Shown here piece after piece: positions 57,401 through 64,000 of a DNA stretch of 64,000 nucleotides. The translations under genes and the position numbers were made by a program. The DNA is from Zychaea mexicana (lineage: Eukaryota; Mucoromycota; Mucoromycetes; Mucorales; Lichtheimiaceae), in assembly GCF_025766255.1 (NCBI RefSeq), contig NW_026516773.1, positions 1 through 64,000 on the forward strand. Reading direction: 5' to 3'. Under the pieces are notes generated by a model, which searched no databases, was not told where the DNA came from, and saw nothing but the letters and a program-made list of their open reading frames with translations. The stretch's first letter is position 1. The number at the start of each line of letters is the position of its first letter.

Positions 57401-59775
57401 GTAGGTGAATGTCGAGACGTACAATCAGAGGATCATGCATGTGCACACGAAACTCTAAAGCTCGCCATACTGCCTCACAGGGTCTAATATATCGCGCGTT
57501 TTGATAATCAGTGACTTCATTGGTCTGCTCAGCAGCTGGGTCGGTAGGTGTAGTGGTTGTGGTGGTGGAATGGCTGTGGCGGTGGTAGTAGTGGGAGAAT
57601 TAGAACGGGTTGTTTCCAACTGTGCTCTGCCGGATCCTTTGGTGATGTACTTGTAAAGGTATTTGATCACCCGAGCAGAGGTACAGATCTCGACGTTGAT
57701 ATGCGCGTTGTACTTGTGACAGAGGTAGGGGTTATAAGGGACGACGTGTTGGTTGGTGACAGTGAAACCCGATTGCTCAAAAACGTGCTGACATTGGGGA
57801 TTGAAAACCCTTTTATATAGAGGGTAACCGTCACGATTTACGCGAGTCTCGTTGTTGTACGGCTTTGGATAGCCCTGGGAGCATCGACCATTCTGTATAC
57901 AGACGGCATTGGGGTTATCGTTGCCACAGGGACCGTGTATCATGCTTGATGTTACTGTATGGTACAGCTGCGGCTGTCTCACAGGGTCTGGTAACTCAGC
58001 TGATACAAATCGGTCATAGTCAGTTGGCGTGTGAGGGCGGTCTTGCTCGTTCAGGATCAACAGAATGTGGACATGAGGTAAACCTCGCTTCTGGAATTCG
58101 ACAGTGGCGACATAGCCCTCAACACGACCAAAGCACTTGGATTCCTTGACATGATGCTTGAGCAACTCGGTAATCTTTAAATGGAATATGCGGAACAGAT
58201 GTAGGACGATCATATGCCTTTTGCCCAGGATGGAGCTCAGCAAGAATCTCTGGCCATTTGGGATTCCACGAAACGTGACGAATAGCGTTGGTGTTCCTCT
58301 TTGGCAATAATTGCGAGGCCATCTTGAAGCATTTGCTTCATATACCACGGACCACCCGTAAACGACGACGGCAAAATCACAGCACGACCGACTTGGCGCG
58401 GATCTACACCATCACCGATACCACCATACATTTCGGAACGCAAAGTGTCTTGATTCAACGAAATGAAAAGCAGGCGAGATGCTTCAATTCTTGCATAATT
58501 GTCGACAACCAATTGTTGGAACAATCGACCAAAATGATGATCGAAAGTCTCATTGTCACCACCACGAACCATGAGCATATATGCACAATAGTCGAGCAAT
58601 GTCACTGTATACATGTTACCATCCGCTCCTTCACACCGCATGCCCACGAACCAACCATGGTCACCAAGTAGATACATCAGGACATAGTGAAGCGGAAGAT
58701 AGGATGAGTGGAGGGAGCTGACATATTGCAAACCTCAGGTACGGTCATGGATGACGATGTCGTGTGGTGTGGTTGACCCATCCACCCTATTTTCCACAAC
58801 CATTGCTGCGACCTCTGGATATGCTTGTTGATCGTAGCGGCGTCCCAGATCCGATGCGCCACGAATGACGACGCTTAGTGATCCAATTGGACGATCACCA
58901 AGGCGTTGGGCGGCAGATGTCAGAGTGCGTGCAAACGGATTGTGTCGGGTCATGACAGTTTGGATACGATCGATGATACCCTGGTCGAGGCCCGAAAACA
59001 ATGTCGTCCTGCGTGCCAGTTGTTCTTGGGTATCAGCGAAATAGATTTGGGCAAATTTGGACTGTGCGTGATCCTCGGCCCGCAAGGATCCAACTTGATG
59101 GTATAGTGTACCATTGATGCGATACGTCGACACACCATTTCTGCCGTCTGCCAAGTTGCGGTCATAGTTTGCCTTGATGGATGCAAAAGCAAACATGTTG
59201 TTGTAGGCTCGGATATTACTGTGAAAATTGACAACAACTTCATTATCACGGCTGTGATCCGACACCAATTCACGAAGATCAGCAGGTAATAGATGGGGTG
59301 AAGGGAAGCGAAAGTTGCCATGATTACAGCACATGCCAAACTGAGGGCGCGAAACAGAAGAACGGGAGACTCTTTCATCCACCCACATGAGTGCATGGCA
59401 AAAGGAACATGCCCTATCCATGTGTGGCAAAACATGGCGGTGATTCGAATCACCTAGTGTGTAGTTGATGCTAGGACCAAAAACATACTCAGGTAGAAAG
59501 GGAACATGGCATGCGATCTGAAACTGGGCGCCGTGTTCAGACTAGACATTATGCACATTAAAAGGGCAGGAACGGTAGGTTGAGCGCTGGTGGGTAGGTG
59601 ATCCATAACTGGGGCAAACGCGTGTCAGTTGTGGTGGAAGAGGATTTATGTTCTCTTCAGTATTAGAATCCTCATCTTCAAAGGCAACAACGGAAGCAGT
59701 ATCTTCGTCATCAGTAACAACAGAGGCATTTTCGTCTACAATAGTAGGTACAGCAACATTTTCTTGAGCTATGGG
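54444..59775 (-). mobile_element. Helitron, 3' terminus present, 5' end not found
   Basis: The minus strand carries a Rep/helicase gene. Its 3' end has the textbook structure: a perfect 9-bp stem hairpin (TGTCCCAAT / ATTGGGACA, 54458-54476), a 10-nt spacer, then CTAG (complement of 54444-54447) followed by T. The 3' non-coding part (about 54518-54680) is GC-rich, with C-runs and palindromes such as GAATGAGCC...GGGTCATTC and GCTCGCTTCGCGAGC. The 5' end should lie above 59775, where an AT-rich element begins; the TC start could not be found. Confidence 0.82.
55079..59775 (-). pseudogene. Helitron Rep/Pif1-like helicase gene, decayed
   Basis: N-terminal part with Cys motif and family block ACSFCHALMWVDERVSRSSV...FGMCCNHGNFRFPSPHLLP (59430-59280). 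Rep domain: the HUH motif GLPHVHILL near 58070 and the tyrosine motif VIKYLYKYITKG near 57660. Pif1-like helicase: Walker A RPGGTGKSQLFKTL (56490), Walker B IIWDEA (about 56240), GSDFRQLLPVV, LTINMRV, FAMTIHKAQGQTLQYVGV (55360) and LYVALSRATDPNNL. Breaks include a TAG near 59545, TGA at 58735-58737, frameshifts near 58240 and 57450, a stretch without a clean frame at 56500-56800, and TAG at 56225-56227. The intact protein would nick and replicate the element by rolling-circle transposition. Confidence 0.88.
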
Positions 59776-59867
59776 AACTAATCATTAAATATAGATTTAT
59801 ATTACTAGTATTAATTTTGAAATTATTTATTAATTAAATATAATTAATAAAACATTTAATTTAATAT

Positions 59868-60045
59868 TTAAAATCTGATATTATTTTTTATAAAATATTT
59901 TATAATTAAATCTTTTTCGTTAAAGTCTTTTTCATTAACCCAGGAATTTTGAGATTCATCATAGTCCTTCCACTTTACTAAAAATATATAATCATTATCA
60001 TTTAATTTATGTTCTAATATGTTTTCTATTACATAAAAGTTGTTA
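59868..60045 (-). other. Chromodomain at the C-terminus of the AT-rich transposase
   Basis: About 55 residues: Val-Glu-type start (VIENILEHKL), a beta-strand with YIFLVKWKDYDES, then NSWVNEKDFNEKDLIIKYF, matching the chromodomain pattern (aromatic...LVKWKGY....TWEP...L....I..F). Chromodomains bind methylated histone H3 tails; in chromoviruses they steer integration to heterochromatin. The same role here is inference. Confidence 0.75.
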
Positions 60046-61634
60046 TTTTTATTTATATCTCTAATTAAATTTATATTTATTTTTCTAGCACTTTTTCCTT
60101 TTTTTGCTCTTTTTCTTATTTATATTTTTATATGCGGGAAAATCAACTTCTTCTATTTCATTATTATAATTATTACTATCAATTATATTTTCAGTATTTT
60201 CTAAATTTTCATTATCTATTATCATTTCATTATTATTTATATCTAAATCATCGAATTTTTTTTCGTATTTCTGACATATATTTTATTTTATCTAATTGTT
60301 TTATTCCATTATTTAATACTATATCAATTTATTTATTATCTGTAGGAAACTCAAAATTGTTTTCTATCCATAACTTATAATGATCTTGTGTTATAATATT
60401 ATATGTTTCTGTAAATATTTTTATATTTTTTAAAAAAAATGCTACTTTCATTTGTAAATTAACATATTTATAATCATCTGTTTTTAAAGTAGAATTATTA
60501 TTTGAAAATCTTTTAAATGTCTTTCCTAATTCACAAGATTGATTTTCTATACTTAACCTAAAAGAACTAAATATATCATTATAATGCTTTTCTTATTTAT
60601 TTAAATTTTCATTAGGCTCTTTCCTAATTGGATAAAAGAAATTATAATCATTTAATTCTATATTTTTATTTTTACATAATATTTCAAATTGATTTATAAA
60701 TAATGTATAACCGCCATCAATAGTAATAATATCCCTTTTATTAATTTTATTATAAATTTTCATATTTAGGAACATACCTCCATCACTACTCACACTACAT
60801 AATTCACTATCTGAAACTGTAATAACCATATTATTTATATCTGATAATACCTGTGTACTTAATCCAGCTGTTTTTAATTTATATGACCATCTTTTTTTAC
60901 TTGAAATATTAGGTTTACTATAATCAATTGTACTATCGTGACCATCCAATAATAATGTTATATTCTTAAAATTTTTAGGGTTTTTTAATAAAGCTGAATA
61001 TACTCTTATTTTAATATTACTAAACATATTTTGTAAGCATAAATTGACATATTTATTTAAATGATCGTAATTTTCAATCCAAAAATTTTTATAAAAAGCA
61101 TAATAACTTGCATAGGGAATATTTTGTTTTATATCTTTACTAGTAATTCCTAATATAAGGTGATAGATTAAATATAATCCTTTTTCATTTTCAAAATAAG
61201 GGGAAGGGTACTCTTTATTGGTATATAATTTAGTTAAGAAAAAAAATACAGATATATATCCTAACTTATTTAAAATTTCTTTTTTTATAATATTAATTTC
61301 TTTTATATTTTTTAATTCAGTTCTATGTTTATAATTATTTAATTTTTTTTCCAATTATCATTTAAAAATTCCACTCATTCAATATAATTTTATCAACCTC
61401 ATGCTGTAATAGCTCTTGATATTCTTGTTTTTCATTTTTATTTAAAATAGTATTAATGTATTCTTCAAATAACATCAGTGCATATTTTAATATATATATA
61501 AATTCAATTTCTTTATAAATAGTATGCAAGATTATGTACTCTTTTATTTATAATTTCTTTAAAAATATTATGATATTTATCATTTAAAAAAATGTTATTG
61601 TCTGAATTTAAAGTTTTAAACTCTAAATTGATCA
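59868..61634 (-). pseudogene. AT-rich DDE-chromodomain transposase, copy 3 (best preserved)
   Basis: Probable start at 61634 (MINLEFKTLNSDNNIFLNDK), about 580 codons if frameshifts are bridged. The longest open part is 60593-61354. DDE_Tnp_4-like landmarks: LLLDGHDSTIDYSK (first Asp), DGGMFLNMKIYNKI, IITIDGGYTLFINQF (second Asp), NFFYPIRKEPNENL and SIENQSCELGKTFKRF (Glu). A Lys/Asn linker leads to a C-terminal chromodomain (59868-60045): VIENILEHKLNDNDYIFLVK then WKDYDESQNSWVNEKDF, with the aromatic and Trp positions of the fold. Lesions: frameshifts near 61545 and 61370, TAA at about 60593, a TAA after FPTDNK and a break in the linker near 60120. Extreme AT richness in every codon position. 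Confidence 0.75.
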
Positions 61635-62390
61635 TAAAAAAAATATTTAAAAATATTTAAGTTCTATTTATATTAATCTATATATTATATTTAATTTATT
61701 AATTTTTCTATATTTAGTAATTATAAATTGATTCCCTACTATGCGTTAGTCTCAGCGAACTACGTTCTATACAGAGAAGTTTTTTTTCGTCGTTTGATAT
61801 GTACCTTGTGTCATTGCTGTTTGCACACTTTCAGTGTCCACAACAAATGCTACTTGATTCTAGTTAGCTGTGAATTGCTCGGTTTACTTGGTAGCCTATA
61901 ATAGCAGGCTTATATTTCAATACAACTTATTCACGTAACTCAAAGTGATTATCAGTGAACGTACATTCTCCTCCTCAGTTCTACGCCGAATATTACGCGG
62001 ATTCAAACAACATCCTAAAAAGGTGGTGCGTTGATGAGTAGTTGATCCACAAATACATGTGCGAATGGTGGGCTGTTGCTTCTCCACGAGAAGTTAAATA
62101 CTGTAAGAAGTTAATATGTATTCAATCGGTTTAAGAATGCAGTCTCCAGGAATCTCAGTGAATGCTTACGATTTCAGAAAAAGCAGACGGTTATATTTTC
62201 AGCTTAAAAGACACACCTCTGAGGAACTCATTTTAACAGAAAAAACTCTTTGATTTGAGAATAAGAAAGGTGGAGGCTGAATAGCATTCAGGAACACATT
62301 AAAAAAAGCTGGTGGCTGGCTCATAGATTTTCTTTTTTAGAGTTACTGCGGAGTTGTAAGTTGTAAGTACCGATTCATTTTAATAATAGA
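61635..62390. other. Gap before the Tc1-like element
   Basis: AT-rich up to about 61735 (5' flank of AT-rich element 3), then ordinary sequence without a recognised gene. Confidence 0.4.
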
Positions 62391-62392
62391 TA

Positions 62393-64000
62393 CAGGGCTT
62401 CCAAAAAGCATTGTTGCAGCCAATCAAAATTGATGTCGCTGGCAAGTCAAAATCAATGACGCCGACCAATCAAAATCAATTTCGCATTTTTAGAAATGGA
62501 AGTCGTATTTTTAGAAACGATGCTGCTTTGTTTGAAATGATGTCGTGTCACTATGATTTCTTGGTAGTTGAAAAAAAAAATATAAACCGACCTTCTTCAT
62601 CTGTGTGATTTTTTTTTCAAAACTTTACATTCTAAGATGAGTACCGTATTTTTATTTGAAGATGGACATGGAAATGTCGTTGATGAGAATGGCGGCCCTA
62701 AGCCCATGGAGTACATTGTCGATCAGAAGGAGTTTGTTGTTGAGACAATTGCCACTCACACTGATTACTTGAAAAATGCAGCTTCCAGCAAGTCTTCTTC
62801 GGCTTGTCCAATGCGAATAGAAAAGCCAAGAGATGAAGATATTTGTATGAAGGAAGCCAACATGAAACGTGATTATGTGCGTTATACCGTCCAGGATAAG
62901 GTTAGATTTTTCGACCTGAAGATTGAAAAGTGTATGAGTGCATCAGCTGCAGCGAAGCAGTTGGGAATTCACATTCGAACTGCTCAGAGATGGGTTAGCC
63001 AGTATAGTTTATGCCCTGATAGCATTTTTGATAATTGTAAACAAGCTGGTCGCAAGTGTATCTTGTCCAAAGACCATAAAACGGCAATTATCAACTTCAT
63101 TGATGCTAATCCCTCGGCTGTTGTTGTTGAAGTGACAGAACATTTATTGAAGCAATTCAGTGATCTTAAAGTTTCACGCAGCACCATTTATAACTTTATG
63201 AGGAATGAATGCAATCTTTCGTTGAAAAAAGCAGATTTCCATTCTATTGAAAGAAACAGTTCAGCAAAGATTGAGGAGCGGCACAATTGGGTTTGTAAGT
63301 GGGAAAACACAGACATGGACTTCCTCACGAATTGCGTGTTTCTAGACGAATCTGCTTTTGATATCAATATGAAACGCTCAAGAGCTTGGTCCAGAAAAGG
63401 TACTCGTGCTATTGTTACTCGACCTACAACGAGAGCAAACACAACATCTATATTGGGCGCAATCTCTGCAGCAGGTTTGATCACAGTGGGCGTAAAAAAG
63501 CTGAGACCTGCAAAAAAGAGAAAGGCTGATGGATATATAAGCTCAGGAACTGTAACAGGATACTACATTAGTTTCTTAAAAACGACTCTCGATGAAATGG
63601 ACAAATATCCACATATGAAAGGTCACTATATAGTCATGGATAATGCACCCATTCACACGCATGACAACATAAAGAAGTATATTGAGTATCGAGGATATAA
63701 ATGTGTGTATCTTCCTACTTACTCTCCTGAACTAAACCCAATAGAACAATTCTGGGCAGTGGCAAAGAGTAAGGTTAAGCGTCATAGGTTTTTACAGGAG
63801 GACACATTATCAAAAAGAATCACGGAAGCCTGCAACAGTGTGGAGAAAAGTCACTTCAGAGGTTTTGTTTCGCATTCTTATAAATGCTGGAATAAATGTC
63901 GAAACAAAGTGCCCATGTAAATGGCTGCTGACAATTTCATCAAAGTCCAACAATTCAGCCATAAGAACGAGGTAAGAAATAACCAGACCAACAATCCTGA
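62393..64000 (+). mobile_element. Tc1-like element, left part; right end outside the window
   Basis: A probable left tip CAGGGCTTCCAAAAAGC follows TA at 62391-62392, the target of Tc1/mariner elements. Between the tip and the gene are repeated words of the type CAATCAAAATCAAT / GATGTCGCTGG (62420-62490) that may be transposase binding sites. The right tip is not reached, so the boundary is provisional. Confidence 0.55.
62637..63920 (+). CDS. Tc1/mariner-type DD34E transposase, intact 427 aa
   Basis: An uninterrupted frame from the ATG at 62637 to the stop at 63918-63920. N-terminal about 85 residues are unassigned. An HTH follows (KVRFFDLKIEKCMSASAAAK then QLGIHIRTAQRWVSQY), then a second HTH-like part (SRSTIYNFMRNECNLSLKKA). 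The DDE_3 domain has FLDESAFDINMKRSRAWSRK (first Asp), HYIVMDNAPIHTH (second Asp) and LPTYSPELNPIEQFWAVAKS (Glu). Counting from the second Asp to this Glu gives 34 residues between them, the DD34E spacing of Tc1-type enzymes. It would bind the element ends and insert at TA. It is the only transposase here without a visible lesion, so it could still be active or was until recently. Confidence 0.92.
   Translation: MSTVFLFEDGHGNVVDENGGPKPMEYIVDQKEFVVETIATHTDYLKNAASSKSSSACPMRIEKPRDEDICMKEANMKRDYVRYTVQDKVRFFDLKIEKCMSASAAAKQLGIHIRTAQRWVSQYSLCPDSIFDNCKQAGRKCILSKDHKTAIINFIDANPSAVVVEVTEHLLKQFSDLKVSRSTIYNFMRNECNLSLKKADFHSIERNSSAKIEERHNWVCKWENTDMDFLTNCVFLDESAFDINMKRSRAWSRKGTRAIVTRPTTRANTTSILGAISAAGLITVGVKKLRPAKKRKADGYISSGTVTGYYISFLKTTLDEMDKYPHMKGHYIVMDNAPIHTHDNIKKYIEYRGYKCVYLPTYSPELNPIEQFWAVAKSKVKRHRFLQEDTLSKRITEACNSVEKSHFRGFVSHSYKCWNKCRNKVPM

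Noticed and set aside
22332..61634. Alternative genetic code (TAG or TAA read as an amino acid) to explain in-frame stops
   Set aside because: Stops fall on different residues (Trp, Gln, Tyr, Lys), always together with frameshifts, and the Tc1-type gene uses the standard code; ordinary decay explains them.
1..64000. tRNA, rRNA or other structured RNA genes
   Set aside because: No conserved rRNA block, and no tRNA-like cloverleaf with A and B boxes was noticed; a covariance-model scan would be needed to exclude them.

Overview
The window looks like a transposable-element graveyard in the nuclear genome of a fungus. Genes are split by short GT-AG introns (about 80-130 bp, with GTAAGT/GTATGT-type donors and TAG/CAG acceptors), there are no operons, rRNA or tRNA genes, and nearly every recognisable coding region is a eukaryotic transposase or a transposon accessory gene. 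The mix of families (PIF/Harbinger, MULE, pogo, Tc1, Transposase_21/CACTA-like, Helitron, and a DDE family I know from fungi) fits an early-diverging, TE-rich fungus of the Mucoromycota type. That placement is inference; nothing here identifies a species.

Layout. 1-2881: decayed MULE transposase gene (MULE-1), running in from upstream. 3428-4166: MITE. 4171-7968 and 8352-11521: two long-inverted-repeat (LIR) elements. 12379-15330: decayed Transposase_21/CACTA-like gene. 16639-21523: PIF/Harbinger element 2 with two convergent dead genes, inserted at the end of an unknown reading frame. 22197-31111: three-level nest. A very AT-rich DDE-chromodomain element holds Harbinger element 1 (23311-30323), which holds MULE-2 (23834-28056). 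31310-34377: Harbinger element 3. 34378-35517: LIR fragment with a small MITE inside. 35518-38611: pogo-like element 1, joined to pogo-like element 2 (to 40177), then an AT-rich element fragment. 41037-45828: two fungal DDE transposase genes (A truncated, B in a TA-flanked TIR element). 46009-46803: solo LTR. 46821-48905: third LIR element. 49315-49940: small three-exon gene of unknown function. 50147-54443: second Transposase_21 gene plus a divergent partner gene. 54444-59775: Helitron with a recognisable 3' terminus. 59868-61634: third AT-rich DDE-chromodomain gene. 62393-end: Tc1-like element whose 427-aa transposase is fully open, the only intact transposase here.

The elements record successive insertions. 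Target-site duplications and reading-frame continuity show that MULE-2 landed in the transposase gene of Harbinger-1, and that Harbinger-1 landed in the transposase gene of the AT-rich element. Two other junctions (around 34377 and 38611) have flanks that do not match, which suggests ectopic recombination or deletion between repeats.

Most promising for novelty: the AT-rich DDE transposase family with a C-terminal chromodomain (three copies) and the LIR family (four copies, equal 1,376-bp arms, about 22-bp subterminal repeats, and a conserved internal reading frame). All calls come from reading the sequence; no database search was run.
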